Of a stretch of 64,000 nucleotides of DNA, positions 8,157 through 17,485 are shown one piece after another. Where the stretch lies: NCBI RefSeq assembly GCF_041080625.1, contig NZ_CP163518.1, forward strand, positions 2,914,001 to 2,978,000, written 5' to 3'. A program made the position numbers and the translations under genes. The notes beneath the pieces were generated by a model. It ran no database searches. It saw nothing but the letters and a program-made list of their open reading frames with translations, and was not told the DNA's origin. Source of the stretch: Streptomyces sp. CG1. Lineage in GTDB: Bacteria > Actinomycetota > Actinomycetes > Streptomycetales > Streptomycetaceae. Every line of letters begins with the position of its first letter. The first letter of the stretch is position 1.

Positions 8157-8489
8157 TCAGACGTTGAACCCGAGCGCCCGGAGCTGCTCGCGGCCGTCGT
8201 CCGTGATCTTGTCGGGCCCCCACGGGGGCATCCAGACCCAGTTGATGCGCAGTTCGTTGACGAGGCCGTCCGTGGCGGACTTGGCCTGGTCCTCGATGAC
8301 GTCGGTCAGCGGGCAGGCCGCCGAGGTCAGGGTCATGTCGACGGTCGCGATGTTGGACTCGTCGATGTGGATGCCGTAGATCAGGCCGAGGTTGACGACG
8401 TCGATGCCCAGCTCGGGGTCGACCACGTCCATCAGGGCCTCGCGGAGTTCCTCCTCCGAGGCGGGCTTCATCTCAACGGTGTCGCTCAT
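8157..8489 (-). CDS. sufT: SufT / MIP18-family Fe-S maturation factor
   Basis: The 110-aa protein is a single DUF59/MIP18 domain. It has the family's DPELGIDVVNLGLIYGI segment and the motif SAACPLTD containing the conserved Cys. SufT-type proteins help mature or traffic Fe-S clusters late in assembly. It is the last gene of the suf operon and overlaps the sufU stop by 3 nt, so it is translated with it. Some databases call this gene paaD-like, but phenylacetate genes are absent here and the suf context decides the role. Confidence 0.9.
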   Translation of the reverse strand: MSDTVEMKPASEEELREALMDVVDPELGIDVVNLGLIYGIHIDESNIATVDMTLTSAACPLTDVIEDQAKSATDGLVNELRINWVWMPPWGPDKITDDGREQLRALGFNV

Positions 8490-8953
8490 GCGGTCTTCCT
8501 TTCGGCGTCGGCGCCACCCAGCGCCTGGGCCGTCGCGTCCTTCCACGCCATCCAGCTCAGGAGGGCGCACTTGACCCGCGCGGGGTACTTGGAGACACCG
8601 GCGAACGCGACCGCGTCCTCCAGGATGTCCTCCATCGCGTCGTCCGGCTCGATCCTGCCCTTGGACTGCATCAGCTCCAGGAAGGTCTCCTGGATCTTCT
8701 GCGCGTCGGTCAGGTCCTTGCCGACCAGAAGTTCGTTGAGGACAGAGGCGGATGCCTGGCTGATCGAGCAGCCCTGGCCCTCGTACGAGACGTCCACGAT
8801 CTTCGTGCCGTCGTACTTCACACGGAGGGTGATCTCGTCGCCACAGGTCGGGTTCACGTGGTGCACCTCGGCGTCGCCATCCCGAAGACCACGCCCGTGC
8901 GGGTTCTTGTAGTGGTCCAGGATGACTTCCTGGTACATCGAATCCAGCTTCAC
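8486..8953 (-). CDS. sufU: SufU-type Fe-S scaffold / sulfur-transfer protein
   Basis: The 155-aa product is an IscU-like protein of the SufU class. Its three metal-binding cysteines are Cys37 (NPTCGD), Cys62 (GQGCSISQAS) and Cys129 (RVKCALLSW). The insertion between the second and third cysteine is typical of SufU. It accepts persulfide sulfur from SufS and passes it to the SufBCD complex. The GTG at 8953 gives the usual N-terminus; an internal ATG six codons later is possible. It is 16 nt downstream of sufS and overlaps sufT. Confidence 0.93.
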   Translation of the reverse strand: MKLDSMYQEVILDHYKNPHGRGLRDGDAEVHHVNPTCGDEITLRVKYDGTKIVDVSYEGQGCSISQASASVLNELLVGKDLTDAQKIQETFLELMQSKGRIEPDDAMEDILEDAVAFAGVSKYPARVKCALLSWMAWKDATAQALGGADAERKTA

Positions 8954-8969
8954 CGTTTCAGCACGCCCC

Positions 8970-10222
8970 TCAGCCGAAGAAGTTCCGTACGTGCTCCAGG
9001 CCGTCGACCAGTGCGTCGATCTCGGCCGGCGTGGAGTACAGATAGAACGACGCTCGTGTGGTCGCAGGAATTCCGTAGCGGAGGCAGACCGGCCGTGCGC
9101 AGTGGTGACCGACGCGGACCGCGATGCCCTGTTCGTCGAGGACCTGGCCCACGTCGTGCGGGTGGATGTCGCCCAGCGTGAAGGAGATCGCCGCGCCCCG
9201 GTCCTCGGCCGTGGTCGGGCCGATGATCCTCAGGTCGGGGACCTCGGCCAGCCGCCGCACCGCGTACTCGGTGAGCGCGTGCTCGTGGGCGAGGATCTTC
9301 TCCATGCCGATCGAGTTGAGGTAGTCGATCGCCGCGCCCAGGCCGACGGCCTGCGCGATCGGCGGGGTGCCCGCCTCGAACTTGTGCGGCGCCGGGGCAT
9401 ACGTGGACGAGTGCATCGAGACCGTCTCGATCATCTCGCCGCCGCCCAGGAAGGGGGGAAGGTCCTCCAGCAGCTCCTGGCGGCCCCAGAGGACGCCAAT
9501 GCCGGTCGGGCCGCACATCTTGTGGCCGGTGAAGGCCACGAAGTCGGCCTGCAGGGCCTGCACGTCCAGCGGCATGTGCGGGGCCGCCTGGGACGCGTCG
9601 ATGCAGACGAGGGCGCCGACCTCCTGGGCGCGGCGGATTATCGTCTCGACCGGGTTGACCGTGCCCAGGATGTTCGACACCAGCACGAAGGAAACGATCT
9701 TCGTCTTCTCGGTGATGATCTCGTTGATGTTGGACAGGTCGAGGCGGCCGTCGTCGGTCAGGCCGAACCACTTCAGCTTCGCGCCCGTGCGCTGTGCGAG
9801 CAGCTGCCACGGCACGATGTTGGAGTGGTGCTCCATCTCCGTGATGACGATCTCGGTCTCGTGGTCCACCCGGTAGGGCTCCTCGGCCCAGCCCAGCATG
9901 TTCGCCACGAGGTTCAGCGACTCGGAGGCGTTCTTGGTGAAGATCACCTCGTCGCGGCTGGGCGCGTTGATGAACTCGGCGACCTTGTCGCGCGCGCCCT
10001 CGTACAGCGCCGTGGCCTCCTCGGCGAGCACATGCACGCCGCGGTGGACATTGGCGTTGTAGCGCTCGTAGTACTCGCTCAGGGCGTCCAGCACCTGGCG
10101 CGGCTTCTGCGAGGTCGCCGCGTTGTCCAGGTACACGAGCTTCTTGCCGTCGTGGACCACACGGTCCAGCACGGGGAAGTCCTTGCGGATCGCCTCGGTG
10201 TCGAGGAGGCCCGGCAGCTGTG

Positions 10223-10226
<4 letters not shown>
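8970..10226 (-). CDS. sufS: Cysteine desulfurase SufS
   Basis: SufS removes sulfur from cysteine as an enzyme-bound persulfide for cluster assembly. The 418-aa protein is a group II aminotransferase-fold desulfurase. It has the N-terminal YLDNAATSQKP motif, the PLP Lys236 in FTGHKMCGPTG and the active-site Cys376 in RVGHHCARP. Its GTG start overlaps the sufC stop by 4 nt. It partners with the SufU encoded next. Confidence 0.96.
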
Positions 10227-10987
<761 letters not shown>

Positions 10988-10994
10988 GGGTGCC

Positions 10995-11315
10995 TCAGGA
11001 CTCCTGGGTGAGGGAGACGAGAACGTCGTCCCCTTCGATCTTTACGGGGTATACGGGGACGGGGCGCGTGGCCGGGAGGCCGGACGGCTTGCCGGTGCGG
11101 AGGTCGAAGGAGGAGCCGTGCAGCCAGCACTCGATCTGGCAGTCCTCCACCTCGCCCTCGGAGAGGGAGACGTTCGCGTGGGAGCAGATGTCGTAGATCG
11201 CGAACACCTCGCCCTCGGTCTTCACGACCGAGACGGGCGTGCCGTCGAGTTCCACCCGCTTCGGGGTGTCCTCCTCCAGCTCGCTCAGCCCACAGGCGCG
11301 TACGAAGGTCGTCAT
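10995..11315 (-). CDS. Rieske-type [2Fe-2S] ferredoxin of the suf operon
   Basis: This 106-aa protein is a soluble Rieske domain of the dioxygenase-ferredoxin type. Ligands are Cys44 and His46 (CSH) and Cys63 and His66 (CWLHG). It lacks the disulfide cysteines of high-potential Rieske proteins. It may be electron donor or a client for the SUF machinery; no dioxygenase genes are nearby, so the usual ring-hydroxylating role is unlikely. Its start overlaps the sufD stop, and it is placed between sufD and sufC, as in other streptomycetes. Confidence 0.9.
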   Translation of the reverse strand: MTTFVRACGLSELEEDTPKRVELDGTPVSVVKTEGEVFAIYDICSHANVSLSEGEVEDCQIECWLHGSSFDLRTGKPSGLPATRPVPVYPVKIEGDDVLVSLTQES

Positions 11316-12496
11316 GCGACGGACGCCTCCAGCTCCTCCTCGATCTTGGCGAGCAGGCGCTCCTCGATGTCGGCGACACCGATCTGCTGGACCAGCCCGG
11401 CGAAGAAGCCGCGGACCACCAGGCGGCGGGCCTCGTGCTCCGGGATGCCGCGGGCCATCAGATAGAAGAGCTGCTCGTCGTCGAAACGGCCGGTGGCGGA
11501 GGCGTGGCCGGCGCCGACGATCTCGCCCGTCTCGATCTCGAGGTTCGGCACCGAGTCGACGCGCGCGCCGTCCGTCAGGACCAGGTTGCGGTTCATCTCG
11601 TAGGTGTCCGTGCCCTCGGCCTTGGCCTCGATGAGCACGTCACCGATCCAGACCGCGTGCGCGTCGTCGCCCTGGAGCGCGCCCTTGTAGACGACGTTCG
11701 ACTTGCAGTGCGGGGTGTTGTGGGTGACCAGCAGGCGGTGCTCCTGGTGCTGTCCGGCGTCGGTGAAGTACAGGCCGAACAGCTCGGCCTCGCCGCCGGG
11801 GCCGGCGTACTCGACGCGCGGGTGCAGGCGGACGACGTCGCCGCCGAAGGTGACGACGACCGACTTGAAGGAGGCGTCCCGGCCGATCAGGGCGTTGTGC
11901 TGGGCGACGTGGACGGCCTTGTCGTCCCAGTCCTGGACGGAGACGACGGTCAGCTTGGCACCGTCGCCTAGGACGTAGTCGACGTTGGCCGCGAGGACCG
12001 CGTCACCGGTGTGGTCGATGACCACGACGGCCTCGGCGAAGGCGCCCAGCTCGATGACCTGGTGGCCGAAGGCGGTGCCGCCCTCGCCGTGCACCGCGAT
12101 GCGGATCGGCTCGGTGAGGACGGTCTCCTTCGGGACGGTCACAACCGAGGCCTTCTCGAAGGCGGAGTACGCCTGCGCGGCGACACGGTCCACCGGGGTG
12201 CCCGCCTTGCCGATACGGGCGTCGTCACGGCCGACGGTCTCGACGGTGACACCCTCGGGGGCCTGGACGTCGACCTTCAGGCCGTCGTCGTTCGCCACGG
12301 CGGTGCCGTCGTGCAGCCCGCGCAGCCGCTCCAGCGGGGTGAACCGCCACTCCTCCTCGCGGCCGTGCGGGACCGGGAAGTCCGCGACGTCGAAGGACGG
12401 GGGCGCGCTCATGCGCGTGGCGACGGTCGACTCGGCGGCCACCGCGATCTGGCCGGCGGTGGTGGAGCCCACCGGAATGTTCTGAGCCTCAGCCAT
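11312..12496 (-). CDS. sufD: Fe-S assembly protein SufD
   Basis: SufD is the smaller SufB paralogue of the SufBCD scaffold. The 394-aa product has an N-terminal helical region with the PHGREEEWRFTPL motif. A right-handed beta-helix core and the C-terminal SufB/D segment follow (GHASATGRFDDEQLFYLMARGIPEHEARRLVVRGF), matching the equivalent part of sufB. The ATG at 12496 lies 57 nt after sufB. It is part of the sufR-B-D-Rieske-C-S-U-T operon. Confidence 0.95.
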   Translation of the reverse strand: MAEAQNIPVGSTTAGQIAVAAESTVATRMSAPPSFDVADFPVPHGREEEWRFTPLERLRGLHDGTAVANDDGLKVDVQAPEGVTVETVGRDDARIGKAGTPVDRVAAQAYSAFEKASVVTVPKETVLTEPIRIAVHGEGGTAFGHQVIELGAFAEAVVVIDHTGDAVLAANVDYVLGDGAKLTVVSVQDWDDKAVHVAQHNALIGRDASFKSVVVTFGGDVVRLHPRVEYAGPGGEAELFGLYFTDAGQHQEHRLLVTHNTPHCKSNVVYKGALQGDDAHAVWIGDVLIEAKAEGTDTYEMNRNLVLTDGARVDSVPNLEIETGEIVGAGHASATGRFDDEQLFYLMARGIPEHEARRLVVRGFFAGLVQQIGVADIEERLLAKIEEELEASVA

Positions 12497-12553
12497 GGCT
12501 GTCGGTCTGCTCGCTTTCTTGCGTAAGGGCTTGATGGGAACGGCGGCAGTGGC

Positions 12554-13975
12554 TTAGCCGACCGCGCCTTCCATCTGGAGCTCGATCAGCCGGTTGAGCT
12601 CGAGCGCGTACTCCATGGGCAGTTCCTTGGCGATCGGCTCGACGAAGCCGCGCACGATCATCGCCATCGCCTCGAACTCGCTCAGACCGCGGCTCATCAG
12701 GTAGAAGAGCTGGTCCTCGGAGACCTTGGAGACGGTCGCCTCGTGGCCCATGGAGACGTCGTCCTCGCGGACGTCCACGTACGGGTACGTGTCGGAGCGG
12801 GAGATGGTGTCGACGAGCAGCGCGTCGCACAGCACATTCGACTTGGATCCGGCCGCGCCCTCACCGATCTCGACGAGACCGCGGTAGGACGTACGACCGC
12901 CGCCACGCGCCACGGACTTCGAGACGATGTTGGACGACGTGTTCGGCGCCATGTGGACCATCTTGGAGCCGGCGTCCTGGTGCTGCCCCTCGCCCGCGAA
13001 GGCGATGGAGAGGGTCTCGCCCTTGGCGTGCTCGCCCATCAGGTAGACGGCCGGGTACTTCATCGTCACCTTGGAGCCGATGTTGCCGTCGATCCACTCC
13101 ATGGTCGCGCCCTCGTAGGCCACGGCGCGCTTGGTGACCAGGTTGTAGACGTTGTTCGACCAGTTCTGGATGGTCGTGTAGCGGCAGCGGGCGTTCTTCT
13201 TGACGATGATCTCGACCACGGCGCTGTGCAGCGAGTCCGACTTGTAGATCGGGGCCGTACAACCCTCGACGTAGTGCACGTAGGCACCCTCGTCGACGAT
13301 GATCAGGGTCCGCTCGAACTGGCCCATGTTCTCCGTGTTGATACGGAAGTAGGCCTGCAGCGGGATCTCGACGTGCACGCCCTTGGGGACGTAGATGAAG
13401 GAGCCGCCCGACCACACGGCGGTGTTCAGGGCCGCGAACTTGTTGTCACCGGCGGGGATGACGGTCCCGAAGTACTCCTTGAAGAGCTCCGGGTGCTCCT
13501 TCAGGGCGGTGTCGGTGTCGAGGAAGATGACGCCCTGCTCCTCCAGGTCCTCGCGGATCTGGTGGTAGACGACCTCCGACTCGTACTGGGCGGCGACACC
13601 GGCGACGAGGCGCTGCTTCTCGGCCTCCGGGATGCCCAGCTTGTCGTAGGTGTTCTTGATGTCCTCGGGCAGGTCCTCCCAGGACTCCGCCTGCTTCTCC
13701 GTGGAGCGCACGAAGTACTTGATGTTGTCGAAGTCGATGCCCGAGAGGTCCGAGCCCCAGTTCGGCATCGGCTTCTTCTCGAAGAGCTTCAGACCCTTCA
13801 GGCGCAGCTTGGTCATCCACTCCGGCTCGGACTTCTTGTCCGAGATGTCGCGGACGACGTCCTCGTTCAGGCCACGCCTGGCAGAGGCACCGGCGACGTC
13901 GGAGTCGGCCCAGCCGTATTCGTACTTGCCCAGGCCCTCGAGCTCAGGGTGGGCAGTCTCCGTGGGGAGAGTCAT
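12554..13975 (-). CDS. sufB: Fe-S assembly scaffold SufB
   Basis: The 473-aa SufB is the main scaffold on which clusters form. It has the N-terminal YEYGWADSD start and the [13 protein letters not shown] region. The beta-helix core includes VEGCTAPIY, and the C-terminus reads [38 protein letters not shown]. No intein is present, unlike mycobacterial SufB. The ATG overlaps the sufR stop by 4 nt, so repressor and scaffold are translated together. Confidence 0.96.
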   Translation of the reverse strand: MTLPTETAHPELEGLGKYEYGWADSDVAGASARRGLNEDVVRDISDKKSEPEWMTKLRLKGLKLFEKKPMPNWGSDLSGIDFDNIKYFVRSTEKQAESWEDLPEDIKNTYDKLGIPEAEKQRLVAGVAAQYESEVVYHQIREDLEEQGVIFLDTDTALKEHPELFKEYFGTVIPAGDNKFAALNTAVWSGGSFIYVPKGVHVEIPLQAYFRINTENMGQFERTLIIVDEGAYVHYVEGCTAPIYKSDSLHSAVVEIIVKKNARCRYTTIQNWSNNVYNLVTKRAVAYEGATMEWIDGNIGSKVTMKYPAVYLMGEHAKGETLSIAFAGEGQHQDAGSKMVHMAPNTSSNIVSKSVARGGGRTSYRGLVEIGEGAAGSKSNVLCDALLVDTISRSDTYPYVDVREDDVSMGHEATVSKVSEDQLFYLMSRGLSEFEAMAMIVRGFVEPIAKELPMEYALELNRLIELQMEGAVG

Positions 13976-14706
13976 GCGGGGTTCCTCCCGGCCGTGCTTG
14001 CAGGTGCGTCAGTGGATGTCTTGGGGATGAACGTCGTGCAGACGCCGTCGCCGTGCGCGATGGTCGCCAGTCGCTGGACGTGGGTGCCCAGCAGCTCGGC
14101 GAAGATCTCCGTCTCCGCCTCGCACAGCTGCGGGAACTGCTCCGCGACATGGGCGACCGGGCAGTGGTGCTGGCACAGCTGCTCGCCGACCGGTGCGGTG
14201 CGCGCCGTAGCAGCGTACCCGTCGACACTCAAGGCCTTGGCCAGCGCTTCGGCGCGCTTGTCCGGAGTGACGGCCTCGATCGCCTTGCGGTAGGCGCTCG
14301 CCTGGGCGGCGATGCGTGCGCGGGCGAAAGCGGCGACCGCTTCGGGGCCGCCGCCCTGCTCGGCGATCCAGCGGAGCGCGTCCGCGGCGAGCTTGTCGTA
14401 CGACTGGTCGAAGGCGTCGCGGCCGCAGTCGGTGAGCGCGAAGACCTTGGCGGGGCGGCCGCGGGTCCGCGCGCCGTACACCCGCTGCTCCCGCGCCTCC
14501 ACGACGTCGTCGGCGACCAGCGCGTCCAGGTGGCGTCGGACGGCCGCCTGGGTCAGTCCCAGCCGGCCGGCGAGTTCGGCGACGGTCGACGGGCCGTGGT
14601 CCAGGATGGATCGCGCGACGCGGTTGCGCGTGGAGCGCTCACCGGTCGCGAGTTCCTCCTGCGGGGCCCCCAGGGGGGTCTCCCGAGCCTCGCCGACGTT
14701 TTTCAC
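13972..14706 (-). CDS. sufR: Fe-S sensing repressor SufR
   Basis: SufR is a [4Fe-4S] winged-helix regulator that represses the suf operon when clusters are plentiful. The 244-aa product has a DeoR/ArsR-like HTH ([22 protein letters not shown]). Cluster-ligand cysteines come at 178, 182 and 195 when numbered from the GTG at 14706 (LCQHHCP...LCEAE), the positions I recall for the S. avermitilis protein. A TTG 12 codons upstream is in frame but lies on the -35 box. The GTG sits 6 nt after the -10, so the mRNA is probably leaderless. Confidence 0.93.
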   Translation of the reverse strand: MKNVGEARETPLGAPQEELATGERSTRNRVARSILDHGPSTVAELAGRLGLTQAAVRRHLDALVADDVVEAREQRVYGARTRGRPAKVFALTDCGRDAFDQSYDKLAADALRWIAEQGGGPEAVAAFARARIAAQASAYRKAIEAVTPDKRAEALAKALSVDGYAATARTAPVGEQLCQHHCPVAHVAEQFPQLCEAETEIFAELLGTHVQRLATIAHGDGVCTTFIPKTSTDAPASTAGRNPA

Positions 14707-14742
14707 AACGCCATTGTTGCGTAATTCTTCAGAGCCTGACAA
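14706..14742 (-). promoter_or_regulatory. suf operon promoter with SufR operator
   Basis: On the minus strand TTGTCA (14742-14737) and AACAAT (14718-14713) form a promoter with an 18-nt spacer. The inverted repeat CAACGCCATTGTTG (14706-14719) fits the CAAC-N6-GTTG SufR site that I recall for S. avermitilis. It covers the -10 and ends on the first base of the GTG start. Binding here would block RNA polymerase directly. Confidence 0.75.
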
Positions 14743-14773
14743 GCGCCGTCGGGATCATCGTGCGGTGCCCTGC

Positions 14774-14792
14774 GTCACTTAGGCATACCTAA
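14774..14792. promoter_or_regulatory. Possible iron box (DmdR/IdeR-like site) upstream of suf
   Basis: The core TTAGGCATACCTAA (14779-14792) resembles the IdeR/DmdR1 iron box; about 13 of 19 positions match TTAGGTTAGGCTAACCTAA. It lies 32 nt upstream of the suf -35. A site here would add iron control to SufR control. Confidence 0.4.
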
Positions 14793-14888
14793 TCTGACCT
14801 GCGGAAATGATCTTTGATCGATCATTCCGGGAAGACTGAGCGGCCAATTGGGTGGCGTGGCGCGGGCCCGTCGGGAAGACTCCCGACC

Positions 14889-15705
14889 ATGCCGACACCC
14901 CCTCCGACCGGCCCTCTTGTCACCCGGGACACCGTCGCCACACAGCTGCGCCTGCTGGGTGTCGAGTCCGGCGAGATCCTCCTCGTCCACTCCTCGCTCA
15001 GCTCCCTCGGCTGGGTCAACGGAGGGGCCGTCGCGGTCGTCCAGGGACTTCTGGACGCCCTCGGCCCGTCGGGCACGCTCGTGGTTCCCGCTCAGTCGGC
15101 GCAGCTGTCCGACCCGGCGCACTGGAGCAGGCCGCCGGTGCCCGAGGAGTGGTGGGACCGGATCCGGGTGACCATGCCGCCGTACGACCCGCTGATCACC
15201 CCCCACCCGGGGCATCGGCGTGATCCCGGAGACCGTGCGGACCTGGCCGGGGGCCCTGCGCAGCGCCCACCCGCAGACCTCCTTCGCGGCGCTCGGCCCG
15301 CACGCGCGCGAGATCACCGGAGGCCACGCCCCGGACTGCAGGCTCGGTGAGCACAGCCCGCTGGCCCGGCTGGAGAAGCTGGGCTCCCGGGTTCTGCTGC
15401 TGGGCGCGGGCTACGACGCCTGCACCAGCTTCCACCTGGCCGAGTACCGGATACCGGCGCCGCGCGTGGCGGTCGGCCGGCCCGCTCCCGGCGGCGGCTG
15501 GGAGACCGTGATCGAGGTGTCGATCACCTCCGACCGGTTCGACGAGCTGGGGCACGACTTCGAACGGGACCGGCCCGTCGTGCGGGGCACGGTGGGTGCG
15601 GCGGACGTACGGCTGTTCCCGGTGGCGGACGCGGTGGCCTACGCGGAGCGGTGGCTGCCCCTGCACCGTCCCCGTGGGGAGGAGATCTTCCACCCGCCCG
15701 CCTGA
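14889..15705 (+). pseudogene. AAC(3)-type aminoglycoside N-acetyltransferase, frameshifted
   Basis: Two overlapping frames together encode a complete ~271-aa AAC(3)-family acetyltransferase. The first covers TRDTVATQLRLLGV, EILLVHSSLSSLGWVNGG and LVVPAQSAQ to [10 protein letters not shown]. The second continues [28 protein letters not shown] and the C-terminal part. The frame breaks at a run of six C (15199-15204); removing one C restores [16 protein letters not shown]. No other defect is seen, so this is either a recent inactivation, a phase-variable tract or a sequencing error. The family acetylates the 3-amino group of aminoglycosides; many chromosomal members have other substrates. Confidence 0.85.
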
Positions 15706-15722
15706 GCGGTCCCGGCTCTCCC

Positions 15723-15739
15723 TAGACTCTGGACCCATG
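15723..15739 (+). promoter_or_regulatory. -10 element and leaderless start of the ABC exporter
   Basis: TAGACT at 15723-15728 is a good -10 hexamer 8 nt before the ATG at 15737. No Shine-Dalgarno is present. A matching -35 is not obvious. Confidence 0.45.
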
Positions 15740-16660
15740 CGAAGTGAGCCCGTGGTCCAGGTCCAGGCCCTGGTGAAGCGGTACGGCACAAAGACCGCGG
15801 TGGACGGCCTCGACCTGGTGGCCGAGGCGGGCGTGACCGCCGTACTCGGTCCCAACGGGGCGGGGAAGACGACCACGGTCGAGACCTGTGAGGGGTACCG
15901 GAAGCCGGATGCCGGCACGGTGCGCGTCCTGGGCCTCGACCCGGTACGTCAGTCCGCCGAGCTGCGGCCCCGTATCGGTGTGATGCTCCAGTCCGGCGGC
16001 GTCTACTCCGGCGCCCGGGCCGACGAGATGCTGCGGCACGTGGCCAGACTGCACGCGCATCCGCTGGACGTGGACGCGCTGATCGAACGGCTCGGGCTGG
16101 GTTCCTGCGGGCGTACCTCCTACCGGCGGCTGTCCGGCGGCCAGCAGCAGCGGCTCGCGCTCGCCATGGCCGTCGTCGGGCGCCCTGAGCTGGTCTTCCT
16201 CGACGAGCCGACCGCCGGGCTCGACCCGCAGGCCCGCCGGGCCACCTGGGACCTGGTGACGGACCTGCGCGCCGACGGCGTCTCTGTGATCCTCACCACC
16301 CACTACATGGAAGAGGCCGAGCAGCTCGCCGACAACGTGGCGATCATCGACGGCGGCCGGGTCATCGCCCAGGGCTCCCCGGAGGAGCTGTGCAAGGGCG
16401 GCGCCGAGAACACCCTGCGCTTCACCGGCCGGCCCGGCCTCGACGTGGGCTCCCTGCTGAAGGCGCTCCCGGCCGACTGCACGGCCGCCGAGCTGACCCC
16501 GGGCAGCTACCGGGTCGTCGGCAAGGTCGACCCGCAGCTGCTGGCCACCGTGACCTCGTGGTGCGCCCAGCACGGCGTGATGCCGGACCGGATCTCGGTG
16601 GAGCGGCACACGCTGGAGGACGTCTTCCTGGAGCTGACCGGCAAGGAGCTGCGCTCATGA
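15737..16660 (+). CDS. ABC exporter ATP-binding protein
   Basis: The 307-aa ATPase has Walker A GPNGAGKTTT (about residue 38), Q-loop MLQSGG, signature LSGGQQQRLALA, Walker B LVFLDEPTAGLDP and an H-loop TTHYMEEAE. This is the drug/ABC-2 exporter class, with a C-terminal DrrA-like extension. It is coupled by ATGA to a permease and followed by ctaA. The same ATPase-permease-ctaA order next to the suf genes occurs in Mycobacterium (Rv1458c-Rv1456c), so a role in haem or cytochrome-oxidase assembly is more likely than drug export. That is inference. Confidence 0.9.
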   Translation: MRSEPVVQVQALVKRYGTKTAVDGLDLVAEAGVTAVLGPNGAGKTTTVETCEGYRKPDAGTVRVLGLDPVRQSAELRPRIGVMLQSGGVYSGARADEMLRHVARLHAHPLDVDALIERLGLGSCGRTSYRRLSGGQQQRLALAMAVVGRPELVFLDEPTAGLDPQARRATWDLVTDLRADGVSVILTTHYMEEAEQLADNVAIIDGGRVIAQGSPEELCKGGAENTLRFTGRPGLDVGSLLKALPADCTAAELTPGSYRVVGKVDPQLLATVTSWCAQHGVMPDRISVERHTLEDVFLELTGKELRS

Positions 16661-17430
16661 CCACCGCCACGGACACCTACTCCCCGCAGCCGGGCGCGGC
16701 GCCCCTGCCCCGCATGATCGCGGCGCAGGGTGTGCTGGAGACCAAGATGCTGCTGCGCAACGGCGAGCAGCTGCTGCTGACGGTCGTCATCCCGACCCTG
16801 CTGCTGGCGCTCTTCAGCTCCGTGGACATCGTCGACACCGGCAAGGGCAAGGCGGTGGACTTCCTCGCCCCCGGCATCCTGGCCCTCGCGGTGATGTCGA
16901 CGGCGTTCACCGGGCAGGCCATCGCGACGGGCTTCGAGCGCCGCTACGGCGTGCTCAAGCGGCTCGCCTCGTCGCCGCTGCCGCGCTGGGGTCTGATGGC
17001 CGCCAAGACGGTGTCCGTGCTGGTCACAGAGGTTCTCCAGGTCATCCTGCTAACGGCCATCGCCTTCGCCCTCGGCTGGTCCCCGCACGGCAACCCCGGC
17101 GCCGTCCTGCTCCTGCTCGTCCTCGGTACGGCCGCCTTCTCCGGGCTCGGCCTGCTGATGGCGGGCACCCTGAAGGCGGAGGCGACCCTGGCCGCCGCGA
17201 ACCTCGTCTTCCTGCTGTTGCTCGTCGGCGGCGGTGTCATCGTGCCGCTGGACAAGTTCGGCCCGGCCGCACAGCACCTGCTGGGGCTGCTGCCGATCTC
17301 GGCCCTGTCGGGCGGCCTGCGCGACGTGCTGCAGCACGGCGCCGGGATGCCCTGGGCTGACCTGGGGATTCTCGCATTGTGGGCGGTCGTCGGTCTCGCG
17401 GCGGCGGGAAGGTTCTTCCGCTGGGAATGA
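16657..17430 (+). CDS. ABC-2 type exporter permease
   Basis: The 257-aa protein has six hydrophobic segments, including LLLTVVIPTLLLALF, LAPGILALAVMSTAF and VFLLLLVGGGVIVP. The FERRYGVLKRLASSPLPRW cytoplasmic loop is the typical coupling region of ABC-2 permeases. It overlaps the ATPase stop by 4 nt and is followed by ctaA after about 55 nt. The cargo is unknown; the conserved link to haem A synthase is the main clue. Confidence 0.9.
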   Translation: MTTATDTYSPQPGAAPLPRMIAAQGVLETKMLLRNGEQLLLTVVIPTLLLALFSSVDIVDTGKGKAVDFLAPGILALAVMSTAFTGQAIATGFERRYGVLKRLASSPLPRWGLMAAKTVSVLVTEVLQVILLTAIAFALGWSPHGNPGAVLLLLVLGTAAFSGLGLLMAGTLKAEATLAAANLVFLLLLVGGGVIVPLDKFGPAAQHLLGLLPISALSGGLRDVLQHGAGMPWADLGILALWAVVGLAAAGRFFRWE

Positions 17431-17485
17431 GGGCGCGGTGGACCCTCGTGAACGCATGCACAAGCGGCGGCCTACGATGGTGCGC

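Noticed and set aside
12743..14293. 516-codon open frame opposite sufB/sufR
   Set aside because: Antisense shadow of two well-supported suf genes, with no ribosome site or homology.
15596..15736. N-terminal extension of the ABC ATPase
   Set aside because: It overlaps the end of the AAC(3) remnant in another frame and the true start follows a -10 at 15723.
17234..17485. Long N-terminal extension of ctaA
   Set aside because: It runs through the ABC permease gene and lacks similarity to CtaA; the real protein starts near 17456-17486.
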